Positions 51,529 to 63,770 are shown, numbered from the stretch's first letter. The stretch is DNA of 64,000 bases from Homalodisca vitripennis (GCF_021130785.1 NC_060214.1:109633001-109697000), one strand, 5' to 3'. The notes: generated by a model not told the origin, from the sequence alone. Program-made: numbers and translations.

Positions 51529-51600
51529 CTGATGAAGAGGATAGATTACAATCCTCGAAACGCTGTACTTTGTTTACATAATAAAAAAATAAAATATAGC
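51529..51600 (+). other. Hairpin family, copy f (Penelope-like or SINE-type element end)
   Basis: CTGATGA (51529-51535), one A, GAGGAT (51537-51542), an 8-nt loop, ATCCTC (51551-51556), GAAACGCTG, then an A-rich tail with AATAAAAAAATAAAA. The arms are perfectly complementary. Unlike the other copies the bases after GAAA are CGC rather than GGCC, so this is a related but distinct family. Confidence 0.5.
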
Positions 51601-52137
51601 GATGGCAAATACCCGAATCCTATTCGTTCACAAATCCTTAATAACAATCCTTTAACAAAGAATTCACCATAACTAATAATACGTACAAGTACGAATTGCT
51701 AAACAAATGCGCAATAAAGACATGTAAGTTACTTTACCCGAGTTGATTCCTGATCTTGTAAGCACAGCTCAAGCAAATAATCAAAGTCAAGGAACAGAAT
51801 AGACGATGTGAATGTTTATTGCCCAGTGAACTTTACTGCTCGGAATTCTGAACATCGCTAAGATAAATCTTGTGAAACTGTTCGCCGTTCTGCGATCAGT
51901 AAAGGAACAAATTTAATTTAATTATTTCGTGAATATATTAGTTTAAGGAACAGCGTAATCAACAGTTAGAAGCTAAATTTAGAGGAATAATGTTATTAAA
52001 CTTATGACTATGCGTATGAGAGCTCTTGGGCTTAGATTGTTCCAGTCAGAAATATATATATTAATGTGAATACTAAAATTCGACGATTATTCTGTGATAT
52101 TATTATAATGTATATACATTTTCGATAAATATTAACT

Positions 52138-52200
52138 AAAAAAAGTACTTGCTCCACCGGGACTTGAACCCGTATCTTCCACTTCCAATCACACTGTGTG
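52138..52200 (-). repeat. tRNA-like fragment with a B box (SINE head or tRNA relic)
   Basis: On the minus strand ACGGGTTCAAGTCCCGG matches a T-arm with the RNA polymerase III B box GGTTCAAGTCC, followed by TGGAGCAAGTAC like an acceptor 3' half. I find no A box, D-arm or anticodon arm at proper spacing upstream, so it is not a functional tRNA gene. Confidence 0.45.
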
Positions 52201-54589
52201 TGAATAAATTGCATTTGTAAAATAAGTGGCCGATCCCATTTTTAGCCTTATTCTGTCCGTCCTAATGGGCAATGGCTATGCGAGAATATTACCGAGTAGA
52301 ATATGGAAGAGATTTGGTATAGATACTGATAAAAAGTGTAACGGTCACAGACAAGATTTGTACTTGTGCTATTTATAATTCAGACCCAATACCACAGACA
52401 GCTTGGCAGCCGGCTTCCCCAAAATAATTTCATACTTGGCCGCTTCTGTACTTGCTTGCTGAGTGAGCATATTATTATTACACCACAGAGTCCCCACGTT
52501 CAAGAAATGCAACATACCTTTATAGCTGACAATGCCTTGACCTGTAAAATAAAGCCATTTTGTTGGTTGTCTACGAACAAAATTTCAGTGGGATACAGTG
52601 AAAACGCCTCTTACTACAGCTTAATATAGCACCACTTCACGTAAAAGGCTTTGCTTATGCTGCTTGCAACGTTTCAAATCTTAATAGTAATTTAGCTACC
52701 CAACATTCATTACCATTTTACAGCATAACATCTGATATTGTTAGATTAGGTTTCTTAAAACATTAAGTTATTCTGCGATTTTATCGACGAATTGACCTAT
52801 TTAGACGTGTTCTGTAACGCTCAGCCCAATTCCAATTCCATAGAATAACATGCACCATAATGAAACTTGATATTGCATATACATAAAGTTTCATGCAAAA
52901 TTTCAAGTCTATAGGTCAAATAGTTTTAAAGGTAATCTGCGGATAAACAGGCTTACAGAAATAAGAAGGTTTTCCACCCTCACGAGTCAATAATACTTCC
53001 TTTTTGGCTCTATCTTCATCTTCAAGTGTGCTTGATGAATTTTTATCCATTAGACTTGCTTTTTTTAATGAGATGCTGCAACAAAATGGTGTGGCCTTAG
53101 CCCAGTCACCATGTTTTGAAATTTGTAAAATTTCGCGAGTATAGACTTATACCAGTAGTGCCTAACGTACAAACTTTGGTACTGAGATTTTTTGTTCATT
53201 GTATCATTATACTGATCTGCATCAAAAACGGCCAAATATATACAAAAGTAGCATTTCTAAAAAAACATCGTAGACAAAATGACTTTAACCTAAAAAATAC
53301 AACATGCTCAAAACTCTTCGACTGTAATAGATGGTACAAAAAAGTAGGTTCGTGTGTAATAGATATAGTATTGACGTACATTGTTGTATGGAATATTACA
53401 ACTATAATTTGCAAAATTGTATTGAGGCTCTTGATATTAAACGATGCATGTATTTTGTTGTGTTGAGGAGTTTGATAGCAAAATAATTCATCAGTCATCT
53501 AATCTCCTTATCATCAAGTGGTACTAGTTGTTCTACGTTGTAAATAAATTTAGGTTTTTGGCATGATAACACCAGTAACAGTACTTTGATAACTCTTTTG
53601 TTCACCCACGTTTTGAATAAATAACACAAAATTTTCCAGAGTCCTATTTTAGTCCAAGTAAGATAAAGCTGACAAAGTACGTAACAGCTTAAACTCTTTT
53701 ATAAAGTATGGATGCAAATATCATTGTTGTATCTAGATCTAGATCCTTCTAGATTCTTAAAATGGAGATTTCTCAGACTTTTAAATGTATGGATTCGTTT
53801 TCACGAAAATTTTAATACACTGGTTTTAAAATATTGTAATACAAAAAGCATAGCAACATTTTAGAAACTAATATTAAGAATAATACATATTTTTTTAATG
53901 TTGCCTTAGTTTCGAGGGAATACATTTAAAACTACGGAACAGTCAATATAAAGAATAATACAATTATTGATGCGTAGGTCACGTAAAGGGATTCACATGG
54001 CTTCAAAATGAGGTTATAATTAAATGGATAATGGCCCATTGATAACCAATGTTAAAATATAGCTACATAACGTTCTCTAAACATAACGTAACTATGGTAG
54101 GAAGGGCTACGTGAATGTCAATGTTCATTTCAGTTCTATCTAGTTTACCACAGCTCATTTATTTCTTAGTACATCCAGCAGACAGACAGAAAGAAGAAAT
54201 TTTGCCAGCGTCCTGATTGAAGCTCAACCAAATAACAAATAGGGCCATGCGTCGTCATCAAACTCAATCTGTTTTTATGCAGAAATGAAAGGTCTTAAGC
54301 CAAATTGAATGTTTTTAGGTCAAACAGATATTCTGGAAACGGGTGACTAGACTAAAACTGAGCCGAATTTTATAGTTCCCTCCTGCATTAAGAAACCTGA
54401 AGTTAACTATGCAAAAATGAAGATAAGTGCAACATTTCAAGTCTATAACTAAATTAACAGCGGAAAATAAACAGACATACAGACTGATCCACGACATGAT
54501 ACCTATGACGTCACACCTCTTAGTAGTAGCAAAATGTAAATGATTTATAGCTCAGTTTGTTCTTAGAAAAACGTTACGCTTCGCTACCG

Positions 54590-55010
54590 CTCAGCTAAAT
54601 TACATGGAGGGACATGCATCATCAAATTTGATTGTACTATATAGTAATGTGGTTTCATGTAGAACTCCAAGGCTATATGTCAACTCGCTCTCTGGATATT
54701 TTTCGAAAAACAGACATTTCACTAACGCTCAGCTACATTTCTTGGAGGGAAATGCATCATTAAATTTGATTGTACTATATAGTAATGTGGTTTCATGTAG
54801 AACTCCAAGGCTATATGTCAACTCGCTCTCTGGATATTTTTCGAAAAACAGACACTTCACTAACGCTCAGCTACATTTCTTGTAGGGAAATGCATCATTA
54901 AATTTGATTGTACTATATAGTAATGTGGTTTCATGTAGAACTCTAAGGCTATATGTCAATTCGTTCTCTGGATATTTTTCGACAAAACAGACACTTCACT
55001 AACGTTCAGC
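54590..55010 (+). repeat. 138-bp tandem repeat, about three copies
   Basis: Copies are anchored by ATGCATC at 54614, 54752 and 54890 (period exactly 138). Each contains AGTAATGTGGTTTCATGTAG and ends with a CTAACG(C/T)TCAGC junction. Because 138 is divisible by three, an open frame (54604-54885) runs through two copies as a 46-residue repeat. It has no start context, splice signals or hydrophobic leader, and the third copy breaks it, so I do not call it a gene. Confidence 0.85.
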
Positions 55011-56882
55011 CAATAAAATAGTAACTTAGACAGATTAAGAGCCTCTGTGGACGAAGTATGTCGGGTTTTGAATAACCTTAAACAATCCCAGTTATAAAAT
55101 ATTACAGCGATCAGCTAAAATCTAATTTAATGGATAGTTTTGAAATGTGTAAAATTATGCTATTACTTAGGGGCCAGGCATAATTCCCTTCTGTTTTTCG
55201 GTCTGTTACCTGCCTATCTATTTGTCCGCATATCTATTTTCCACAGGATATATTCTTAGTAAGAATTGTGCTATTGCATCGAAATTTTGCATGTAACTTC
55301 ATTTATACTTAACATCGTGTTTAATAGGGGTGCATATCCCTCTACGGTATTGGCTTTGTTACAGCGTATTTAACTACCCGTAGTCTATCTGCAGAAAGAT
55401 TTCACCTGTAATGTCTAATTTTGCTTGAAACCTTATTTCTACATAAACAAGATTGAGCTCCCTTCACCAGCATGTCCACTCTTGGCAGAGTGTAATTGAA
55501 ACTTATCACTTAGAGGGTTAGCTACATTACTCTTGACTCCGTCGAGGACTGACAACATTTTTCTCCCTGATTTTCTGTCTGTCCATCTGCCGCTGGATAT
55601 ATCAAGAATGAAGTAACGATAGAACTGAAATTTCCCATGTCCCTTTAGCGAAGCATACTAACCCAACACAAGTTCAGACGCCCTTTTACCTTCTTTAAAG
55701 TAGTAGATTTTATTTTTTGAGTTGTTCTAATCTTTAAATCAGCCCTAGCAGGTTAATTTATCAATTAACAATAAATATACCTGATTTATTTTTTATTAAA
55801 AAACTATTTCTTAAGTCCAGTATTCATTGAACAAGTTTAAATTTTACAACTTGAGCCAAAATAAGAATATTAAACCAACTAGAACAAGACCTATAATGTA
55901 GATGTTTCAAACTTTAAACCAGCGTAGTTTTTTTAAAAAGTGAACTCTTTGCGGTCCGATTTGCAGCATTGCACTGTACTAATAAAGATGTTTAATTTGA
56001 TGTACTACTCGACCTATGCTCTCATTTAGGATTTTCTTCGGACTCCTTGCGTGCACGTGATCCCCTTGACATGAAATGTTAGTTACTTAAAAAAGTAGAA
56101 GGTGCAGTAATGATGTACCGAGTTTTATTGCTTTACCTGTAATAGTTCGAGAGTTGTGCGGGATATTTTTACACCCTGTAAATTTTGTGCTATTCTACAG
56201 TGTAGTATGTTTGAGAAAATTACCATTCTTGGAAGATTTTGGTTACATTTGAAATACTTTTGTATTTACAGCAATAATCATGGAAACTCCTTCTGGAGGA
56301 GAATACCCATTCATTTCTATGGTCACTCGAGTACAATATAATTTAGTTATAGTGTACTTTTTTAAGTAAATTTTCTTACTAGGTATCATATATATTTCAG
56401 TCAACCCCGTATTTTTAATACGAAGTGTCCAAGAATAAATATGTCAAGTCGAAAGTGATGGTATATGATGTGAAAAATTACTATAACATATATGTTGTAA
56501 CAAATATTCGTGTTCATATGATACTCATACATAACGCATATTATATATAATTTATAACCTCAAAATAGGAGCGTCTCTTAAGGTACTCAAAAGCTTGGCC
56601 TAGGTTTTTTGGTAGCTTATCGTTCAGTATAAAGGCGGAAACATATCCGAATGTGTGTGCTGTTCGTGTAAATATTGAGTTGCAATATGATTTCGAAGGT
56701 CCATCTTTAGTGTATGAATAACACCTGAAAGCTTGGTAGTAAGTTCTGGGACACACTCTGTCTTTGTATTAAAAATATATTACAGCACATTTCATGAAAT
56801 TCCTTTAGTTCTGATAGTTGATTCTTTAGTAGTACAACAAATGTGCAATTCAATACCTGGAGGGAAAACAGCTTATTAATAT

Positions 56883-56888
56883 TTTATT
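56883..56888 (-). terminator. Candidate polyadenylation signal of the diverged paralogue
   Basis: AATAAA on the minus strand about 190 nt past the stop codon at 57077. It is the nearest good match. Confidence 0.45.
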
Positions 56889-57076
56889 TTCTATTTATAT
56901 CTAGTAAATATCCTTAATATTAAAATGTGTTGAAAAAGGGTAATACAAAACTACGGAATAGCGGAAAATTTTGTTTAATTTAATTTACTGACTGAAGTGA
57001 ACATACGGCGGGTGATTTGAATTGAGTTTGTACAAATTAAAAATGACGAGATTAGAGTTGATTGAGATTGATCCGG

Positions 57077-59855
57077 TTAGTACACTCTGTATCCGTAGGG
57101 GTAGGCGGCGGCGGCGTAGGGGTAGGCACCAGCGGCATAGGGGTAGGCGGCAGCGGCATAGGGGTAGGCACCAGCGGTGTAAGCGACGGCGGCGGGGGCG
57201 GCATAGGGGGCGGCGTAGGGGGCGGCTGCAAAACAAAACAAACATAGTTTTACTCATAAATTAACCACTCAATCTACTGGTTTACATATTTTAGTTATTG
57301 AATTACAAATTTACTTTCTACTGTCCTTATTATTGTGGAGTATTCACATAGTATTATAACGTCACAATAATAATGAACGTCAGATGGTAAATTTGTTATT
57401 CATTAATATTATGGACATTTCAGCGGTAGGAATATTAGTTTAATGCACGTACTAAATTGGTCATATAAATAAAACGTGTTGCATAGCTACATTAAGATAT
57501 TTGGGATTCCTAAAAATCAACTGGATTCTAAAAATTAAAATATTTAGTGGCTATTTTTCACAGTAAATAATTTCATCAAAAGTTTAAACTCTCTAGGAAA
57601 CTCTTTTTGAAACCTTTATCCGAATTACATATATTGTTATAATATTAAATCTTAATACATACTATAACTCAATGTGTATTGGATCTGTATTCTATTATAA
57701 TTATTATGATAAATTATTCAATATATTATAAAAAATTTGCTAAAAACACATTTTCAAATAAAATACTATAGTATTCAAATAAAGTAATTTATCTAGAAAG
57801 TAATTAATGTATAATTATTAAAAACTAATTTTTTACATATTTAAGACGCAGAATGACGCAGGACACTGAATAATTAAATACTGAGCCCAATGTTGTATTT
57901 AAATATTGTATTCCAGAAAATTATAAAGTTATATAGTTTTTTTTTTCACAAAAGGCAGACATAAATATATTTTTAACTTTAAATGTAAATTGTGATGAAT
58001 ATGGATTACAATAGTTAGTTACTACTTTTGAATTATTTTACTGGTCTATATTAAATAAACCCTAATAATTTTAGGCACTTTTATTGCTAATGCTATTTTA
58101 GTAACACATACCACCATAGGCGAGATAGGTCTGCTTCTTGGTTCTGGCAGCCTCGTCTTCAGGAGCGGCCATGACGGCGGCAAGGGCCAGGAGAGCAACA
58201 AACTGAAAATAAATAAATAAATATATAAAACTCACGAGATCAGCGTGATTCAAATTTACACCAAATTGTGCTTGTAAAACTTTAAAGGCGGTCATTGGAG
58301 TGAGTAGAGCAATATTTCTATTTGCTGACAGAAAAACATAGTTGGATAGTAGAAATTGGAGGTAAAACATATTTTTTATTTATACATGTTGACGCTATTA
58401 AGTATATCTAATTAAGGGATAAATACGTTATTTTTTATCCGAAACACGTTAATTTTCAGCAGTCATAACTGATTTTTTTGTGAGTTACAAATTAATACTC
58501 ATTCTTCAGCAAATACAAAGATCTTTGAGGGAACTTTAAGAACAATGAGGAGATTTATTTATTACTTCAGTGGTCTTTAATTTGGTGGTAAATCCACAAA
58601 TGCTTAAAGAAAGAAAGCAGGATTGAAATAGACTTTTTCTATCTATAAAGGCTTTACTAGCATTTTACGTAATTAAAAGTGAATAAAATTTTAATGCAAG
58701 CAATATTGCTTGGTATTTTTGACATACATCTAAATTGTATAGGTTGTATGTCATTATGGCTATTTCATTGTTTTTGAAGATATGTTATTATTTCAGTGTA
58801 TAATCATAATGTTAAGTTTCTAAGCTCGGAAAGTTAAGATTAGAATACATAATTTGGAATTATTTTACATGGTTTTCTATATTTTATACAACGAACTATA
58901 CAGTATGTAATACAAAGACTCGTATAATATTTATTTTAGTTTTTTAATATTATTTAAATGAGTGATTTTGATACAGAAATTCTATTTGAAAGGTAAGTTT
59001 TAATAATGTAGGTGTTATGCTGCAAAATTTAACTCTGTGTTAAGTACATACAACTAGCATTGGCGTGTGCGTTGTGATTCGATCGAGTAAGGAGAGGGCG
59101 TAACCTGGCTGGTGTTTATTGTTGCTATCCAATATTCCGTGTCGTGTAAAGGTTACATTGTTGTGGAATAAATACTTCAAATTTGTTTCATATATTGGCA
59201 TGTATTGTAGTCAAGTTATAGAGAAATTCATTTAAGTAAAGTGAGAAATAAGTTATGACCGCAAAAAATGTTTTGTACAAATATATTTGCCTGTATAATT
59301 CTGTATGAATCTATTTATAAGGAATAGTGCAGTTTTAATGTGACAAGCATTTAATTTAAAAAATTTGCATTAGTATTTTTTAACGATACCAGTGTATCAG
59401 TCTGCAAATGAAAAACTAACGGCAAGTATTAAATATTAAAGTATTAAATCAGTTTATTTATGGAAAACATAACAGATTTTTGTTTTAGAATGAGAGCTAA
59501 TGTTCCGAAAAAATACTATTAAATATAAATTGAATTCTAACACAGAATACAATTTTATTTTCACTTTATTCACGAAAAAATGTAGTATAATGTATGAGTA
59601 TATTAGTACTTTCATTTATAAATAACAGTTTTGTAAAAAGCAACACAATGATACTTTTAAGTAAAACTTCATTCTTAGAGCCCTGGAAAAATATTTTTAA
59701 GCTGCAGCTAGTATAGAACGAAATAATAAACTAAAAAATACGAGTATATTGCAATAAAGAGTTTAAAACATTTTTGAGACAAAAACTACTTTTTATAAAA
59801 AGTTCCAAAATAAATTAAAATGGCTTGCGATACTTACCATAACCTTAGCGACCAT
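57077..59855 (-). CDS. Diverged paralogue: secreted Ala/Tyr/Pro-rich protein (85 aa)
   Basis: Exons 59838-59855 (MVAKVM), 58112-58202 (91 bp) and 57077-57225 (149 bp); introns 1,635 bp (phase 0, GTAAGT donor) and 886 bp (phase 1, GTATGT donor). The exon 2 length and both phases equal those of the array genes. The signal peptide is about residues 1-18 (hydrophobic A/L/V core, M-A cleavage zone), followed by an acidic APEDEAA stretch, R-T-K-K-Q (26-30) and T-Y-L-A-Y-G. The rest is AAPYAAPYAAPAAV and then four repeats of the type AYPYAA/AGAYPYAA, ending G-Y-R-V-Y. There is no chitin-binding RR domain. It resembles cuticle proteins with AAPA/AAPY repeats; a peptide precursor is the alternative. 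It has one copy here and its 3' end lacks the F-Y-Y of the array proteins. Confidence 0.88.
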
Positions 59856-59891
59856 GGTTGGAGATAGCTAGTGACTCTGGAGTGCACGAAC

Positions 59892-60050
59892 TGATGCCCC
59901 GAACAACAAGGGCGCCAGTTATATACCCTGTGGTGTGCAGGGGAGGAGGCGCGCCATTGGCCGGCTGATGTTCCCAAGCGGCGATGCACGGGCCGGGCCG
60001 GGCCTGACCTTGGTTATTGGGTGTGTCCCTGACATTCGTAGGAGGCCCAG
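59892..60050 (-). promoter_or_regulatory. Promoter of the diverged paralogue with FTZ-F1-type site
   Basis: TATATAA lies at 59919-59925 and TCAGT at 59890-59894, putting the start at 59892 and giving a 37-nt 5' UTR. The upstream segment is GC-rich (59941-60055). On the minus strand CCAAGGTCA (60005-60013) matches the FTZ-F1 consensus YCAAGGYCR, about 115 bp upstream; FTZ-F1 is known to drive several insect cuticle genes around moults. A GGGTGTGTCC box (60020-60029) resembles the GGGCGTGTCC of the array promoters, in the other orientation. Confidence 0.7.
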
Positions 60051-61344
60051 TCGTTGTCCTGTACTTGCATATGTTAAATATGTAAAATTTTTATAATCAC
60101 CAAAAAGGAGAATTTTGATTGTCTATGACAATATGTATGGGCAATAGTTAAAAGTATCAGTAAACTGTTTTTGAACTTGTGTTATATTTCGTTGTGGAAA
60201 ATGTAACATCTTCACCTGTTAAGTAAAACTTCCTTTATCATCAAACACTAGCTGCTTGAAGCGGGACATGTTTTCTTTACCTCCATCTCCCATGTTTTTG
60301 ATTATTTGGTTGCGAATCGCTGTCTTACAGAGAAGTATGGTTATATTTTTGAGTTATTGGTATATATAACAGCCGGAAACTGTGACCAAATAACACATAT
60401 CGAGTTTTAATATATGAGTTTTGCTAATATATCGAATTCTCATGATAGTAATTTATTTAAAATCAGCATCACATATAATATTGTATAATTTATTTATTAA
60501 GGCTAAGTAACTGGATATTTTTCCAATTACTTAGTATTTTTCTAAATTTATACATCAATTTCTGCATAGCTCCTTTATACTAAGATATAGATTTGCTAGT
60601 ATAAAAGTACTATGTTTATGAACGTCATGTTTTGAAATTCATCTATTGTACGGTTCATCTTCAAAATTAACCAAAAAAAGTACTTAAAAATAAAATAAAA
60701 TCAAAGTACTTTAGGTAACATGAGTTCGCATGCTTGGAGATCTCTGTAAAGTACTCAATTCTGTTCCATTCTCTCTGTTAGTATGAGAATCATGTCAATG
60801 TGAATTTAGATATAGACAATGTCTTCGCAATGTTATTTCTCACATAGGTATTCCTAAAGAAGGAATAGGAAGCAAAAATCAATGGCTAGTTGTATTTCGT
60901 CCACAATTACGTTGGGTGTTCGTCTGAAAACAGAATGGACGTTTACAATGAGTTTTATTTGTAGGTGGTGCAAACTAGAACGTTTTCTCCTTATTTTTCT
61001 CTGGTTCCCAGCTGTTCCAAATTTATTAAACTTTGTTTTTAATGAAATTTTATTTTTTTATCATAAAATTAATTAGTATTAGCCATGAATTGGCTGCAGG
61101 AGAGAGTGATTTGAGTTTCAGTTCTTTGGAGGTTTTCGTGTTTAAGGTGGTTTTAGATTAGAATGTGTTGTAGTTCTGACTCATCCCACGTCACAGCTAT
61201 CTTTTCTATAACACGGAGTTTCTGAAAGGATGCCTTTAATTATAAAGGAACGTAATTTAGCTTAAGGAAGTATGATTTAGTAGTCCAACAAACACGTTAT
61301 TGTTATGGGACGCATTTAACTACTCGATACTGCATGGTTAATGA

Positions 61345-61445
61345 TCCCATTATCGTATTATTAACGTACACGTCATATCGTATTGACATATATATCGTAT
61401 CCTATTAACGTACAGGACATATGGTATTAACGTACACGTCCTGTC
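61345..61445 (+). repeat. Short imperfect tandem repeat (about 20-30-bp units)
   Basis: The phrase TATTAACGTACACGTCATAT recurs with changes about four times (61359, 61385 shortened, 61412, 61434). Confidence 0.65.
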
Positions 61446-63559
61446 CCATTGATGAGTCAATGCATCGCTACAATCAGTATGTTGTGGAGGTGCGGTTGGT
61501 AATTGATTGGTTATATTGTTGTAGTTTAATCCTTAGAGGCCTTTATGACACCTGATTTGAAATGCAGAAAAATATAAAATATTTATTTATACTTTTCCAC
61601 TGGAAATTATTAATATAAACATGATTTATTAGAAGAAAAATATCATTTCCTTCGTTTGAAGGTCTACTTTGTTTATCACTATCTTCGTTTAACATTCATT
61701 AACTTAAAAATTAAAGCTTTATGATTAGATCTCAAAGTTTTGAGATCAAAGTTGCATTAAGACTTTTAAAACTCCAACAGACAACAATATCAAGATTGGA
61801 AGTAAGATTGTTGTTGAATGATAAATCAACATGGCGTTTGCTATGTTAAGAAAGTCTGCTTCTGCCTCGAAGCTGTTTGCCATTAATTATGTACACTATT
61901 TACCCTATGTTTACACAAAACTTATGAGCTTGTTTAACGTTCAAAATTTAATTTTATACTCAAATGTCTATAAAAAGAAAGCTCCAGATTGCGCCAGAAT
62001 ATTTTTGTCTCTTCAGTGAGTATTTATAATTATGAACACAAAAAGGTCCCTTTCACATTGACAAATTTTTTAGGTTACATTCCTTCTTGTAACAGTTATT
62101 TTCTATAACATAGTACATAGTGTGTAGAAAAAAATGCATAATTGCCACCAAAAGAAATAAAGTGTGTTTGCTAAAGAATCTTGGAGCAATTGGAAAATTC
62201 CAACTAGTAGATAGTAAAACAATACTTTTCCAGTATAATTTATTTTTAGGAATATTTATTTGGAAACCAAGGGTTTCGTAGTTAAAAGGCTCCACAAATA
62301 GTTGTATATATAGTAATATTTAATCTTTACAAATATTTTTAGTATCCTCAAATATTTCCAAATTTTATATTTGGATATTTACATCATATGGAATTTAATA
62401 TCAATTATAATAAAAAAATAACGTATATATTTATTTTTGGAGTAGCTCGACAGTACACCATTTGTATTAGAAAGGCCTCGTCCTAAAAATTAATTATATT
62501 GGCAAAGTTTTGTTTAGTATCTACTAGTTGAATATGTTGGACAAGTTAAAATTTAAAATAATATCGATTTCAAGGTTAATCACTTTAATTAATATACAAA
62601 CTATAACTTATATTTTGTATATTTATATTGGCCGGCTTTGCTCTTGTCATAGCATCTAACAATGCAACTATCTAAGAGTACTTCATTAAGAAAAATGGAA
62701 ACGTGTTAAATTCCTAAAATAATAAATTTTGTTCTTATAAATATGAATATTTTTTACAATACTTAAAGCATACATAGCAGCTTTAAATATATTATGAACA
62801 TAATTTGTATGACACAATTTTCTATTCTTCGACCCTATTTTTATTTTAAACCATTACATTCAATTATATAAAAATTCATAAAAACAACTAAAACATCATT
62901 TAATAGAACTTTTTAACCACGTAACCGATATTATAATTCCATTTATTATAACTATACATGTTTTCAAGTAGTCGACACGTTCTATAGTAGTAGTATGTAT
63001 ATGATATATTTTAATAAATATATTCTCCGCTGATGTATGACAGTACATTATTAAAAACTACTTTACAACTCTTAACTCACTCTGTTAAGTTAAATCGTAA
63101 CACATTTCATCTTTGTTATGCGTATTAATAATAATTGTTGTTTTAGCCTTTCGATGATTTTATTAAATAATATTAAATTTTTATTTAGTGACTGTCAACT
63201 AACTGACAAACACAAGGTATATTGTCTTCTGGGTAGGCGCAAGTAGGTTCAAATTAATATCTAGCAAGTTGTTATTAAAACAATCATTGGAAGGTCGAAG
63301 TATGTGCCTTGCGATATACCGTATTTTATGTGCAAACATTTATTTATTATTTATCCATGCTTATTTATATGTTTGTTGGTAATATCAAATTTTTAGTAAT
63401 TTGACACTTGACACCCATAATTTAATTGAGAAAAACACATAAATACCATCCATCACAAATACCAAAAGTAACAGTAAGTAAAAAGTTATTAAAATACATA
63501 AGTAATCGTGAGACATTTAACAAGGATGTTGGTTGGTGACAAGGGCATAAATGCAAATC

Positions 63560-63770
63560 GTTCTGTCATTTAAAAGTCAAGGGCCTCGGTGATCAGTAGC
63601 GTAGGTCCCGGCAACATTTCAGCCGCTGCCGGGCGGCTAAACCTGCACGGACCGGTGTCAGCTGATCGAGTCACATCCGATCATAGCTTACATAACCTCA
63701 ACCTTGGCAGTCAAGTTGGCCGCTAGCCGCGTCTCGGGAGCAAGGTCCTCCGTACATTGTACCGTCACGC
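63560..63770. promoter_or_regulatory. GC-richer, CpG-containing island
   Basis: This ~200-bp stretch stands out from the AT-rich surroundings, with several CpG dinucleotides and a hairpin CCCGGCA/TGCCGGG (about 63608-63640). It may mark the promoter or first exon of a gene beyond the window. I see no clear TATA box or frame. Confidence 0.25.

Larger units (their letters stand above)
48350..56880. other. Gene-free spacer with dispersed repeats
   Basis: No convincing exon or conserved frame was found. The longest frames (53116-53466 on plus and 53196-53498 on minus) overlap on opposite strands, have no recognisable domain and an AT-driven composition. The stretch contains a dispersed repeat family marked by AACGCTCAGC (near 49640, 49798, 52815, 54725, 54863), the 138-bp tandem array, a TA microsatellite, a hairpin-type element end and a tRNA-like fragment. 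Distal regulatory sequence for the genes on either side is possible but not visible. Confidence 0.55.

Noticed and set aside
52138..52200. tRNA gene
   Set aside because: Only a T-arm and part of an acceptor arm are recognisable; A box and anticodon arm are missing.
53116..53498. Overlapping 116- and 100-codon frames on opposite strands
   Set aside because: No domain, AT-driven composition, no promoter or splice partner.
54604..54885. 93-codon frame with a 46-residue repeat
   Set aside because: The period of the satellite is a multiple of three, which keeps the frame open by chance; the third copy contains a stop and no gene signals are present.
57022..57264. Plus-strand open frames rich in Arg or Gly over the GC-rich patch
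   Set aside because: They are antisense shadows of exon 3 of the minus-strand paralogue; the minus strand has matching splice sites, signal peptide and promoter.
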